The notes below the pieces were generated by a model that searched no databases, was not told the origin of the DNA, and saw only the letters and a list, made by a program, of their open reading frames with translations. From the NCBI GenBank assembly GCA_964352715.1, contig CAYGSU010000036.1, forward strand, positions 1-40,537: a stretch of DNA of 40,537 nt, in the 5' to 3' direction. Below, piece by piece: positions 6,816 through 16,146 of the stretch. Within the stretch, counting starts at the first letter, position 1, and every line of letters begins with the position of its first letter. Position numbers and translations under genes: made by a program. The stretch is from JAVKBW01 sp964352715 (lineage in GTDB: Bacteria; Pseudomonadota; Alphaproteobacteria; UBA8366; Aestuariispiraceae).

Positions 6816-9800
6816 AGCCAAGCATTCTTTCCTTTATCTGCGTCGGCACCTGGTATGCACCGATACTGTCCTTGAACAATGCCGCCAACCGGCCGTTTAC
6901 CGACACTTCAAGGTCAAGCGGATGCCCATCATGCAGGTCAGGGTTCTTGCCAACAAGATGCAACGTGATCTTAGCCTCTTCTGTCGCCGTGCCGGAAACG
7001 GAAACTTCCACCTTGTCATACTGGAAATTCGATAAAGCCTGCGCCAGCAGCGAAGAAGCCGCGTCGGCGCCAAAATCTCCGCCTTTGTAGCGAAGCATTC
7101 CGGTTCCTTCGGACGCCAGAATACCGTCTATATTCCCCGGTTGGCCGTCGTCGAAGGAAACGATCAGGCCGCCGCCGACCGTGCCTTCCGCCGCGATGTC
7201 TTCACCGAGTTGCAGCAAATCGACAAGCTTGGCGAGATCGATGCCTTTAAGGTCAAACCGCAGACCGCCGTCAACAGTGCCGCCCCGCAGGGCGATCGGA
7301 CCGGAAGTTATGCGCCCGCCCGCCCAGTCAAAGCCGAAATCGGCGATATCGAGCGAATCCGGGGCGTTGATTGTCAGCGTGCCGGCGCCTGCCGTCAGCG
7401 GCATGCCGATATTTGCAACGGCGATGGAAAAGGGCTGGGCCGGTTGGGTGCGAAGGGTGGGCACGATTTCGGGAAGTTCCAGCAAGGTATTCATTCGCAG
7501 CAGTTCCAGCGCGCCGAACCGAATGTTGAGGTTTTCAACCAGCAATTCGCCATTCGATGTCTGCAAGCCGTCCTGATCCTGACACAGCGTCGCCCGGCCT
7601 GCCAGCTGCCCGCCATCGGCGATGATACTGTCGCTCCCCAGCGCCAGATCCGGCGAAAGGCCAAACCGTTGCAGAATGGCGTCGCCATCGATGCAGACCT
7701 CATTCGTATCCCAGCGGATATTTGCCGCGCCCAGAAGGGTGCCGGCAAAAGCTCTAAACACTTTGCCCAAGGCAGGTGAGACCTCGTCGATGGCAACCTT
7801 GTCCGGCCCGAACTGCAACGGGATCGGGCGGATCAGCCCGGTGCCGGATTTAAGGCTGCGGTCGTGCGATGCCTCGAATTCGATACGGGCATCGCCTGAA
7901 ACCAGCCGTGCTGACCCTTCGTGGCCAATGCTGTCTCCGTCCACGATTGTGCGGCTTTCCAGGGAAGCAGGCGTGAACAGGGCCGGTTTATCGAGGCTTT
8001 CCAGCCGCGCTACACCCAGCTTTATGGTTGCGTTCTGAAGATCTGCGCCACCTTCATAGGCAAGCAACAGGTCACCGGCGGCAAGCTTCGGCTCGGTTGT
8101 GTAGAGATTGGAAAGCTGCAGGCCCAGTTTGACTGTTTCCGCCAAACCCGCCGCGCCGGGTGTCGTTATGGAAACATCAAGCGCAGAGCCTTTGCCGCCT
8201 AGTGCAATGCGCTGGCCGTCAGGTAGCCGCAGCCGCAGCAGGGTCGATGGCAGGACAATCCTTGCTGTGCCGGATGCAGGCTGGAAACCGGTAGACGGAT
8301 CGGTTTGCCGCAAGATGATTGGATCCGGTGTTTGAAGGCAGATGCTTTTGTCCTTCGACAGCAGGGTCAGCCCGGCGACGCGAAGGGAACCAAGAACAAT
8401 CTCGCTGCAATCGGCACCGGCGACGCTGATCTCGGTGTCATCGCGACGAAAGGCAATGCGTGATCTGGTGCTCGCGTCGAATGACAGATCATTGCCTGCA
8501 TGTTCAGCCGTTATCCGCGCATCCAGTGTGGCGGTGCCGCCGAACAGGCCAGGCGTACCATCGCCGGAAACGGCAAGAACGGCATCCCGCAACCGGCCGA
8601 GTGACGATTGCCAGTCGCCAATGATTGCGCGGAATTCCCGAAGATCGAACCGAGCGGCTTCAACATCGTCCGGCGACGCTGTAGCCGTGCCTTTCAGGTC
8701 CAACTGTACCGGCGCGATGCCGCCACCCTGAAACGCGGTCGTCAGATCGGTATCTATTTCGATCAATCCGTCGGCGTTCGCCGCCAGCCAGACGCCGATT
8801 GCGCCGGCCTTGCCGAAATCGACCAGCAACGGTCCGTCATACCGTGTATCGAGAAACGGCAGAACTGTCTGATAGATTGGCTCTTCCGTGTGGCCGGCTT
8901 CCGCCATGACGGTGATCGGCTCCAGGAACCGCAGAGCCTTCCGGTTCCCGTCTGTTTCGACACGCAGGGAGAGAGAGGTATCGACAGCCAGCGGCAGGCC
9001 GTGCATGCCCAGACGGCCACCTCGTATGGCGATATCCACCGGGGCCGCCACCAGCGCCTTTTCCCAGGGCGTTGGCTTCAGACCGGCTTCGTTGATCCGG
9101 CCCAAAGTGGTTGACGTTGTAACGTCAAGCACAAGGTCTCCGGTCAATGGCAGATCCGGCAGGAACGGCGCGCCCGCCGCCGTCATATCCGGCGCATTGA
9201 AATGCAGAACGGCGTCTATGACATGATCACCGTCCTGCGGTTCCGCTGTAACCTGCAGGCTGCTGGAGGCGCCAGTGGCCTTTTCCGAAACATGAATCGC
9301 GAATGTGCCGGATGTTCCTGCGGTCTTTGCGTTCAGCGATGCTTCGCCGCTCAGGCCGAACGGGGCGGCAACGCTTTGCAGGCGCAGGCTGAACGCTGAA
9401 CTCAGCGTATCAAGCGCCAGAAGATTGCCGTCGATCCTGCCTTTGCCACCGATGGCCTGGCCGGCGGCGAAGCCCAGATCGAAATCGCCATGCAGATCAG
9501 TGAGGACGGCGCGTATCCCGCCGTCTTCCGACAGGGTTGCCTCGGCCTCGGCGGAAAACCGGGCGATATCTTCGTGTCCGGCCGTAAGACGAACGTTCTC
9601 AACCCGAATATCGCTGCCGGGGGAGGAGATATCCGCATCGAAATGCAGAACTGTCGTGCCCTGATCGGACAGCACGAAGATCGTTGCATTCTTGAGCGAG
9701 AGATAATGAAAAGGCAGTGCGGCCTGAATGTCGGCAATACTGAAGTCGTTGCTTTCCGTTTCCGGTGCTTCTGTGAATATCAGCGGATTGAGATCGCCGA

Positions 9801-10137
9801 AATCGAGCCGGTCGTCGACTTGCCTGACAATGATTTCCGGGTTTTCAATTGTAATCCGCTCGAATTTTCCGTCGAGGATTTCCCGCCACGCGAAAGCGGC
9901 TTTCAGATCCCGCACTTTCACCGTATCGCCGATGCTGACGCCGCTGAACCCGATGCGGTCGAGGGATATTTCAGATATTTCGAGGTCGATTGGCGGCAGC
10001 CCGAGGGATTCCAGTTCGCTTGCCGCCTGCCTCAATAATTCATCACGGCCGAAATATACACCGATACCGGCCAGCAAAAGCACGGCGAGAAAAACCTGAA
10101 AGCTTCGCCACAGCGCCCGGACGACCCGCTGCCTCAA
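6805..10137 (-). CDS. ydbH: YdbH-family intermembrane bridge protein (AsmA-like)
   Basis: A 1110-residue protein of the AsmA/YdbH type. One N-terminal membrane segment (about residues 12-28) is followed by a very long beta-rich periplasmic region starting with a LPPIDLEISEISL-like repeat unit. The C-terminal part (about 850-1090) resembles the YdbH/dicarboxylate-transport Pfam region and ends IKERMLGYGQ. In E. coli YdbH with YnbE spans the periplasm and helps move phospholipids to the outer membrane; YhdP and TamB are functional relatives. The start is TTG 10137, which overlaps the stop of the preceding gene (TTGA) and follows GGGGGA. Identification rests on size, architecture and the adjacent YnbE-YdbL, which make it firm. 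The length is larger than E. coli YdbH. Confidence 0.87.
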   Translation of the reverse strand: MRQRVVRALWRSFQVFLAVLLLAGIGVYFGRDELLRQAASELESLGLPPIDLEISEISLDRIGFSGVSIGDTVKVRDLKAAFAWREILDGKFERITIENPEIIVRQVDDRLDFGDLNPLIFTEAPETESNDFSIADIQAALPFHYLSLKNATIFVLSDQGTTVLHFDADISSPGSDIRVENVRLTAGHEDIARFSAEAEATLSEDGGIRAVLTDLHGDFDLGFAAGQAIGGKGRIDGNLLALDTLSSAFSLRLQSVAAPFGLSGEASLNAKTAGTSGTFAIHVSEKATGASSSLQVTAEPQDGDHVIDAVLHFNAPDMTAAGAPFLPDLPLTGDLVLDVTTSTTLGRINEAGLKPTPWEKALVAAPVDIAIRGGRLGMHGLPLAVDTSLSLRVETDGNRKALRFLEPITVMAEAGHTEEPIYQTVLPFLDTRYDGPLLVDFGKAGAIGVWLAANADGLIEIDTDLTTAFQGGGIAPVQLDLKGTATASPDDVEAARFDLREFRAIIGDWQSSLGRLRDAVLAVSGDGTPGLFGGTATLDARITAEHAGNDLSFDASTRSRIAFRRDDTEISVAGADCSEIVLGSLRVAGLTLLSKDKSICLQTPDPIILRQTDPSTGFQPASGTARIVLPSTLLRLRLPDGQRIALGGKGSALDVSITTPGAAGLAETVKLGLQLSNLYTTEPKLAAGDLLLAYEGGADLQNATIKLGVARLESLDKPALFTPASLESRTIVDGDSIGHEGSARLVSGDARIEFEASHDRSLKSGTGLIRPIPLQFGPDKVAIDEVSPALGKVFRAFAGTLLGAANIRWDTNEVCIDGDAILQRFGLSPDLALGSDSIIADGGQLAGRATLCQDQDGLQTSNGELLVENLNIRFGALELLRMNTLLELPEIVPTLRTQPAQPFSIAVANIGMPLTAGAGTLTINAPDSLDIADFGFDWAGGRITSGPIALRGGTVDGGLRFDLKGIDLAKLVDLLQLGEDIAAEGTVGGGLIVSFDDGQPGNIDGILASEGTGMLRYKGGDFGADAASSLLAQALSNFQYDKVEVSVSGTATEEAKITLHLVGKNPDLHDGHPLDLEVSVNGRLAALFKDSIGAYQVPTQIKERMLGYGQ

Positions 10138-10913
10138 AATTCCCCCGATTTGACCAGTCCGGTGAGCATCCAGTCGATTTCAGCGGTCAGCATCAGCAGA
10201 ACAGCCTGATCGTCGCAGGCATTTTCACCCATCCAGCCTGCCATGTGGGCGCGCGTCGGCAGGTCGCTCGGCAGTTTCTTGAACTCAATCGACCTGCTAT
10301 CCGATTTGCCGAGCCGCAAGTCGTAGCGTTCGCCGTCGGCCACCGGCATGTCCGTCGGCCAGTCGAGCCGGTTTTCACCCTTTGGCCATGTTGTGGTGAT
10401 CCGGTCGCCCGGCACCGAGATTTCCAGCGTTCCGTCCTGCGGCGCCTGTTTGCGCCACAGAGCAGCGTCGCCGGGGTTGCGATAGCAATAGGCACCGGTC
10501 CATTCGATATCGAAGATCCACGGATCGGCATTCGGCTCGCCGCCTAACGACCGAACCAGGTTGCGGGTCTTGGCCCATTCGGCCTGCGTCCTGAAAAGCA
10601 GCGCCAGTGACCGAACAAGGCTTTTCGATTTCTCTGTCGTCGGCCCGCTGCTGACATCGATCGTGCCGACGAAAGGTCCCTCGACGCGAACCTTTTCGCC
10701 GGTTGACGATACCAGGGTTACGGCGGTGGCCTCGGGCAGCGAAACCGGCATGGCGCTTTCAATGATATCGCCGACCTTGTAGCCGGACTCGCCGTCCAGC
10801 TCCATCACGACATAGTCTGCGGCTGCCGCGGGCTGAACCGTAAGCAGCAGACCAAGCAGCGCGATGAGGCAGGAAACGCCCGCGAACACCGATTTATCAG
10901 AGGTTGTCTTCAT
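10134..10913 (-). CDS. Exported FecR-like protein of unknown function, first gene of the ydbH operon
   Basis: A 259-residue exported protein; the signal peptide ends near AAAAD (residue 33). Residues about 34-90 read like a FecR-type beta domain: a GYKVGDIIES turn, then VTLVSSTGEKVRVEGPFVG. The C-terminal two thirds are unrecognised, contain two well separated Cys (143 and 233) that could form a disulfide, and end in a short helical stretch. ATG 10913 follows AGGAG at a good distance, and is preferred over an upstream start that lacks a signal peptide. Its TGA overlaps the TTG start of ydbH, so the two are probably co-translated. FecR-like resemblance is by eye and says little about role. Confidence 0.78.
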   Translation of the reverse strand: MKTTSDKSVFAGVSCLIALLGLLLTVQPAAAADYVVMELDGESGYKVGDIIESAMPVSLPEATAVTLVSSTGEKVRVEGPFVGTIDVSSGPTTEKSKSLVRSLALLFRTQAEWAKTRNLVRSLGGEPNADPWIFDIEWTGAYCYRNPGDAALWRKQAPQDGTLEISVPGDRITTTWPKGENRLDWPTDMPVADGERYDLRLGKSDSRSIEFKKLPSDLPTRAHMAGWMGENACDDQAVLLMLTAEIDWMLTGLVKSGEF

Positions 10914-11083
10914 CGCTGCTCCTGATTTGGCGCCCGCTTCTAACCGGTTTGTCCCGATTAAAAGAATACCCGAGAAACCCTGCGGCGTCACCCAAGGGTT
11001 AGAGTGCTACCCATCTTTCCGGTTGAAGGCCGCCTGACGCAAGCTATGCTCGACCCTGACGATTCACGGAAGGGAAATCACGG
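10914..11083. promoter_or_regulatory. Divergent promoter region between the ydbH operon and proC
   Basis: A 170-base spacer between divergent genes. For proC, TTGAAG (11023-11028) and TATGCT (11045-11050) are 16 bases apart, about 34 bases before GTG 11084, and make a plausible sigma-70 promoter. For the leftward operon no good hexamer pair was found. No hairpin terminator is present. Confidence 0.35.
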
Positions 11084-11890
11084 GTGACTGAAATTGTACT
11101 CGTAGGCTGCGGAAATATGGGGTTTGCCATGCTGCAGGGCTGGCTTTCGTCAGACCCGTCGCTGCGCTTTCATGTTGTCGAACCGGATGACACCTTGCGG
11201 CGACGCGCTGCCGACGCTGGCGCTACTGCCGTGGCCGGGGCCGAAGATCTGGTGGCTGAAAGCCCGGCGCTGATCTTTCTGGCGGTTAAGCCGCAGGCCA
11301 TGGCCGGGGTGGTGCCGGCCTATAGCGGCTATGTTGAAAAGGGATCAACCTTCGTTTCGATTGCTGCCGGCACGACCATAGTCACCTTGCTGACGCTGCT
11401 GGGCCGCAAAGCGCCGGTTATCCGCTGCATGCCGAACACGCCGGCGGCCATCGGCGCGGGCATGATGGTGTGCTGTCACAATGATGCGGTATCCGAAACG
11501 GCAATTGATCTCACAACTCAGTTGCTTGCGTCATCCGGTGCGGTCGAATGGGTGGACGGCGAAGGGCTGATGGATGCGGTGACGGCGGTCTCCGGGTCCG
11601 GGCCGGCCTATTTCTTCCACTTCGTCGAATGCCTTGCCGATGCCGGCGCGAAAGCCGGTTTGCCGCACGATGTCGCCCTGCGGCTAGCCCGGCAGACGGC
11701 GATGGGCGCGGGACGGCTGGTTGCCGAATCCGACGATGAACCGGCTGAGCTGCGCCGCAAGGTCACCAGTCCCGGCGGCACAACGGCGGCGGCGCTTTCG
11801 GTTTTCATGGATGACGGTCGGTTGCGGTCGCTGGTGGAAGACGCAGTTCTGGCGGCGCGCGATCGTGGCGTGGAACTGGGCAAGGAATAG
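11084..11890 (+). CDS. proC: Pyrroline-5-carboxylate reductase
   Basis: A 268-residue cytosolic enzyme that reduces 1-pyrroline-5-carboxylate to proline with NAD(P)H, the last step of proline synthesis. The N-terminal dinucleotide motif is GCGNMG. It is followed by LAVKPQAM and RCMPNTPAAIGAGM, and the C-terminal dimerisation domain has GSGPAYFFHFVECLADAG and the SPGGTTAAALSVF block typical of ProC. The start is GTG 11084 behind AAGGGAAA. Length is normal. It converges on the Lrp-family regulator gene; the two stops are 19 bases apart with no obvious terminator. The neighbour putA runs the reverse pathway, so the two proline genes are close but in separate units. Confidence 0.95.
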   Translation: MTEIVLVGCGNMGFAMLQGWLSSDPSLRFHVVEPDDTLRRRAADAGATAVAGAEDLVAESPALIFLAVKPQAMAGVVPAYSGYVEKGSTFVSIAAGTTIVTLLTLLGRKAPVIRCMPNTPAAIGAGMMVCCHNDAVSETAIDLTTQLLASSGAVEWVDGEGLMDAVTAVSGSGPAYFFHFVECLADAGAKAGLPHDVALRLARQTAMGAGRLVAESDDEPAELRRKVTSPGGTTAAALSVFMDDGRLRSLVEDAVLAARDRGVELGKE

Positions 11891-11909
11891 GCAAACAGGG
11901 CCTTCTGTA

Positions 11910-12383
11910 TCAGAACGCTTTGTCCTTCACGGCTTCCATGCAGACATGGGTTGAGGTATTGGCGACATGAGGCAGGGCGCTGATGGTTTCGCCAAGAACC
12001 TGCCGGTAGGCCTGAATATCGCGGGTGCGCACCTTGAGCAGATAGTCGAATGCCCCGGCGATCATGTGGCACTGTTCGATCTCGACCACCTTCGTTACGG
12101 CCTTGTTGAAGGCGGTCAGGGCAGCTTCGGATGTATCATTCAGCTTCACTTCGACGAAGGCGATATGACTGGCATCCAGTTTTTCCGGGTCCAGCACAGC
12201 CCTGAACCCCCGGATAAATCCCTGTGCCTGCAATCGCCTGACCCTGGTCTGACACGGGCTCTTGGATAAACCGACAAGCTGTGCCAGGTCGGTGAACGCG
12301 ATACGGCCATCCTGCGCCAGCACTGTAAGTATTCGGCGGTCAATTGGGTCTAAATCCCCGTCAGTATTATTTTTTCGGGCCAT
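11910..12383 (-). CDS. putR: Lrp/AsnC-family regulator, probable activator of putA (PutR)
   Basis: A 157-residue DNA-binding regulator. The N-terminal winged helix-turn-helix (about residues 11-60) has LDPIDRRILTVLAQDGR and LSKSPCQTRVRRLQAQGFI. The C-terminal RAM domain (about 70-150) binds small effectors and makes octamers in this family. Divergent placement from putA, with 131 bases between the starts, matches the arrangement known in Rhodobacter and Agrobacterium, where PutR activates putA in response to proline. That role is inferred from position; the family alone does not fix the ligand. The intervening DNA has inverted repeats suitable for such a protein. Confidence 0.87.
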   Translation of the reverse strand: MARKNNTDGDLDPIDRRILTVLAQDGRIAFTDLAQLVGLSKSPCQTRVRRLQAQGFIRGFRAVLDPEKLDASHIAFVEVKLNDTSEAALTAFNKAVTKVVEIEQCHMIAGAFDYLLKVRTRDIQAYRQVLGETISALPHVANTSTHVCMEAVKDKAF

Positions 12384-12394
12384 TATCGCGATTA

Positions 12395-12473
12395 TCCCAT
12401 CAAATGCAGGCGGAAGTCTCGTTTAAATAAAATAAACGGGAAACATTCAGCAAACGCAAATGGTATGATGGGA
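12395..12473. promoter_or_regulatory. Nested inverted repeats between putR and putA
   Basis: An inner palindrome CGTTTA (12420-12425) and TAAACG (12433-12438) has a 7-base A/T spacer. Around it, TCCCATCA (12395-12402) pairs with TGATGGGA (12466-12473), 63 bases apart, with centres within about five bases of each other. A/T-rich, nested symmetric sites suit an Lrp-type octamer that wraps DNA. Regulation of both genes from here is inferred. Confidence 0.45.
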
Positions 12474-12514
12474 AAAATGAAACGTTGAGTACCGGTCCCG
12501 GGAGGACACTGCAA

Positions 12515-15500
12515 ATGTCGAAAGAAAACGATCTTCGCGCCGCCATTCGCGAGAACTATCTTGCTGACGAGGCAAAAGCCATTCGCCGGTTGATTGAACA
12601 GGCAGACCTTGCTGTCGAGGATCGGACGGCGATTTCCAAGCGCGCTGCTGGCCTCGTTCGCGAAGTCCGCGCCGTTGGCGATCTTGGCCTGATGGAGAGT
12701 TTTCTGGCGGAATACGGCCTGTCGACGAAGGAGGGCATTGCCCTGATGTGCCTTGCAGAGGCCCTGCTGCGGGTGCCGGATGCGGAAACCATCGACGAGT
12801 TGATCAGCGACAAGATCTCGCCGGCCGACTGGGGCCGGCATCTCGGCCATGCCAGTTCGTCGCTGGTGAATGCATCGACCTGGGCGCTGATGCTGACCGG
12901 CCGCGTGCTGCGGCATGATGAACCGGACAGCCTTGCCGATATCATGCAGTCCGCCGTGCGCCGCCTCGGCGAGCCGGTCATCCGTACCGCCGTCGGACGA
13001 GCGATGCGGGAGATGGGGCGACAGTTCGTGCTGGGCCGCGATATCGACGAAGCGATTGACCGGGCTCGTGGCATGGAAGCGAAAGGGTATACCTATTCCT
13101 ACGACATGCTGGGCGAAGCCGCCCGTACCGAGGCCGATGCACGGCGCTATCACCTGTCCTATGCGACGGCGATCACACGGCTTTCGGCGCGCTGCAAGAG
13201 TGACGATATCCGCGAAAACCCCGGCATTTCCGTAAAACTCTCCGCGCTGCATCCGCGGTATGAACAGTCGCAGAAAGACCGGGCGACGACAGAGCTTGTC
13301 GACCGCGCCCTGTCGCTCGCGATCCTGGCGAAAAGCGCTAATATGGGATTCAACATCGATGCCGAAGAAGCAGACAGGCTTGATCTGTCGCTTGATGTGA
13401 TCGAGGAGATTGTCTCGTCATCGGCGCTGGCCGGTTGGGACGGGTTCGGTATTGTCGTCCAGGCGTTTGGCCCACGAGCCTCTTTCGTGCTGGACTGGAT
13501 CTACAACCTGGCGGAACGGCTCGACCGGCGCTTCATGGTGCGGCTGGTGAAGGGTGCGTACTGGGACACGGAAGTCAAACGCGCGCAGGTTCTGGGCCTT
13601 GACGGTTTCCCGGTTTTCACCCGCAAGGCGAACACCGATGTTTCCTATATATCATGCGCCCGCAAGCTGCTGCAGATGAGTGACCGCATCTACCCGCAGT
13701 TCGCGACGCATAACGCGCACACGGTGGAAGCCGTGCTGCATATGGCGGGCGACGCTGACAATTTCGAATTCCAGCGCCTGCATGGCATGGGCGAAGCGCT
13801 TCATCAGGCGGTCAAGAAGCGCGACAAACGCCGCTGCCGGATTTATGCACCGGTCGGGCGGCATCAGGATCTGCTGGCTTATCTGGTGCGGCGGCTGCTG
13901 GAAAACGGGGCGAACAGCTCCTTCGTCAACCAGATCGTCAATGAGAAGGTCTCGCCGGAGGAAATCGCGGCGGACCCGATCACGCATGTCGAAAGCTTCG
14001 GTTCTGCAATCACCAATCCGGCGATTACGCGTCCGGCTGCCCTGTTCGGCAAGCAGCGTCGCAACGCCAAGGGCTGGGATATCACTGACCCGGTTGAAAT
14101 CCGCGAAATCGATGAATCGCGACATCCGTTTGAAACCGTTGTGTGGGAGGCGTTTCCGATCGTCGATGGAAAGCCGCTGCTTTCCGGCAAACCGGTGGCG
14201 GCAATCAACCCGTCTGACCCATCGGATACAGTGGGCGAAGTTCACAATGGTGACGCCCAAACCGTCGATGCCGCCTTTACGGCAGCCGACAAGGCCTGGA
14301 AAGACTGGAACGCGCTGCCGGCGGCTGATCGCGGAGCGGTTCTGCTGCGGGTTGCCGAACTGTACGAGGAAAACGCCCCGGAACTGATGGCGCTTGCCGC
14401 GCGCGAGGCCGGCAAGACCTGGCTGGATGCGGTCGGTGAAATCCGCGAGGCGGTCGACTTCTGCCGTTTCTATGCGCTGGAAGCGGTTCGCTACGAAAAG
14501 GAAACGGGCCAGGATGCCCGCGGCATCTTTGTTTGTGTTTCGCCGTGGAACTTCCCGCTGGCGATCTTCACTGGCCAGATCACGGCGGCCCTGGCTGCCG
14601 GCAACGCGGTGATCGCCAAACCGGCGGAACAGACGCCATTGCTGGCGACGCTGGCGGTTCAGTTGATGCACCAGGCTGGCGTACCCGGCGGGGTCCTGAA
14701 CCTGATCCCCGGTGACGGCGCGACAGTTGGTGCGGCGCTGACCGGCGACAAGAGGGTGGACGGCATCTGCTTCACCGGGTCGACCGATACGGCGATGATG
14801 ATCCACAATGCCGTCGCCACTAAAGGCAAGCCGGATACGACGCTGATCGCCGAGACCGGCGGGCTGAATGCCATGATCGTGGATTCAACGGCGCTTCCGG
14901 AACAGGCGGTACGGGATATCCTCGCATCAGCGTTCCAGAGCGCCGGCCAGCGCTGCTCGGCGCTGCGCATGCTGTATATTCAGGAAGATGTAGTCGACCG
15001 CACGCTTGAAATGCTGTTCGGCGCGATGGATGAATTGCGGATCGGCCTGCCCTGGGACTTGTCGACCGATATCGGCCCGGTTATCGATGAAGAAGCCCGC
15101 GACAAGATCACCGGCCACTGCGACAGGTTCGAGGCTAAAGGAAACCTGCTGAAAAGGCTTCCTGTGCCAGATCATCTAAAGGGTACCTATGTTTCGCCGA
15201 CGGTATTACGGGTGAATGGTATTGAGGATCTGGAAGAGGAGATTTTCGGTCCCGTGCTGCATGTTGCAACTTTCGAGGCAGAAAAGCTGAATGACGTGAT
15301 CAGTGCGGTCAATGCAACCGGCTATGGATTGACCTTTGGTCTTCACACCCGTGTCGATAACCGCGTCCAGCTTGTCACCGACAGGGTGAATGTCGGCAAC
15401 CTGTATGTGAACCGGAACCAGATCGGGGCGATTGTCGGTTCGCAACCTTTCGGCGGCGCCGGCCTGTCAGGCACCGGGCCGAAAGCTGGAGGGCCATACT

Positions 15501-16138
15501 ATCTGGGCGGCTTCCTGTCACCGTCTAGCGGCAAAGAAAAACATTCGGCACATCCGGCCGGCAAGGATATCGACGCGGCCCTGAAGACGCTTACCCGTGC
15601 GGCAACAGCCTGGAAGCTGAACGTCAACCGGCTTTCGGTGCTGGAAAAGGTTTTGTCTGGTGAGGCGGCTTTGATGGAGGCGGCCAGGGTGATGGATGGT
15701 CTGGTGAAGGCCGATGTCGAACTGCCGGGTCCGACCGGCGAAAGCAATCGGTTGAGCCTGCATCCGCGCGGCATCGTCGTTTCTCTCGGCAGTGCGCTCG
15801 GTGTTGTCAGGGCGCTGGCGGCAGGCAATGCGGCAATTGCCGTTGATGTCGATCCGGTATTGTTAAAGGCATTGGCAAAGGCCGGTGCGCCTGTCGCGGC
15901 CGCAGACATGAAGGACCCGGACGACCTTTCTGTGGTACCGGATATTGCGGCCGTCATTGCCACCACGGACCGCGAAGACATGCAGGCATTGCGACAGGCA
16001 CTGGCGAAACGAAGCGGACCGATCACCGCTCTCGTGCCGCCAACCTGCAGCCCCGGCATGCTGTTCCATGAAAAGGTTCTGTGTGTCGACACGACGGCGG
16101 CCGGCGGCAATGCCAGCCTTCTCGCGGCTGTCGCGTAG
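12515..16138 (+). CDS. putA: Bifunctional proline dehydrogenase / glutamate-semialdehyde dehydrogenase PutA (no RHH domain)
   Basis: A 1207-residue enzyme that oxidises proline to glutamate with FAD and then NAD, feeding electrons to quinone at the membrane. The PRODH barrel (about residues 170-450) shows MGFNIDAEEADRLDLSLDV, then MVRLVKGAYWDTEVKRAQ and RLHGMGEAL. The aldehyde dehydrogenase part (about 520-1000) has SPWNFPLAIFTGQITAALAAGN, catalytic Glu780 in ETGG and catalytic Cys814 in GQRCSALR. A further C-terminal region of about 180 residues resembles the extra aldehyde-dehydrogenase-like domain of long PutAs. There is no N-terminal ribbon-helix-helix, so the protein cannot repress itself as E. 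coli PutA does; control is probably by the divergent Lrp regulator. ATG 12515 follows GGGAGGAC. Confidence 0.96.
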   Translation: MSKENDLRAAIRENYLADEAKAIRRLIEQADLAVEDRTAISKRAAGLVREVRAVGDLGLMESFLAEYGLSTKEGIALMCLAEALLRVPDAETIDELISDKISPADWGRHLGHASSSLVNASTWALMLTGRVLRHDEPDSLADIMQSAVRRLGEPVIRTAVGRAMREMGRQFVLGRDIDEAIDRARGMEAKGYTYSYDMLGEAARTEADARRYHLSYATAITRLSARCKSDDIRENPGISVKLSALHPRYEQSQKDRATTELVDRALSLAILAKSANMGFNIDAEEADRLDLSLDVIEEIVSSSALAGWDGFGIVVQAFGPRASFVLDWIYNLAERLDRRFMVRLVKGAYWDTEVKRAQVLGLDGFPVFTRKANTDVSYISCARKLLQMSDRIYPQFATHNAHTVEAVLHMAGDADNFEFQRLHGMGEALHQAVKKRDKRRCRIYAPVGRHQDLLAYLVRRLLENGANSSFVNQIVNEKVSPEEIAADPITHVESFGSAITNPAITRPAALFGKQRRNAKGWDITDPVEIREIDESRHPFETVVWEAFPIVDGKPLLSGKPVAAINPSDPSDTVGEVHNGDAQTVDAAFTAADKAWKDWNALPAADRGAVLLRVAELYEENAPELMALAAREAGKTWLDAVGEIREAVDFCRFYALEAVRYEKETGQDARGIFVCVSPWNFPLAIFTGQITAALAAGNAVIAKPAEQTPLLATLAVQLMHQAGVPGGVLNLIPGDGATVGAALTGDKRVDGICFTGSTDTAMMIHNAVATKGKPDTTLIAETGGLNAMIVDSTALPEQAVRDILASAFQSAGQRCSALRMLYIQEDVVDRTLEMLFGAMDELRIGLPWDLSTDIGPVIDEEARDKITGHCDRFEAKGNLLKRLPVPDHLKGTYVSPTVLRVNGIEDLEEEIFGPVLHVATFEAEKLNDVISAVNATGYGLTFGLHTRVDNRVQLVTDRVNVGNLYVNRNQIGAIVGSQPFGGAGLSGTGPKAGGPYYLGGFLSPSSGKEKHSAHPAGKDIDAALKTLTRAATAWKLNVNRLSVLEKVLSGEAALMEAARVMDGLVKADVELPGPTGESNRLSLHPRGIVVSLGSALGVVRALAAGNAAIAVDVDPVLLKALAKAGAPVAAADMKDPDDLSVVPDIAAVIATTDREDMQALRQALAKRSGPITALVPPTCSPGMLFHEKVLCVDTTAAGGNASLLAAVA

Positions 16139-16146
16139 GGATCGGG

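Noticed and set aside
13652..14806. 384-codon frame antisense to putA
   Set aside because: Shadow of the PutA coding frame; no motif and strongly Arg/Asp biased.
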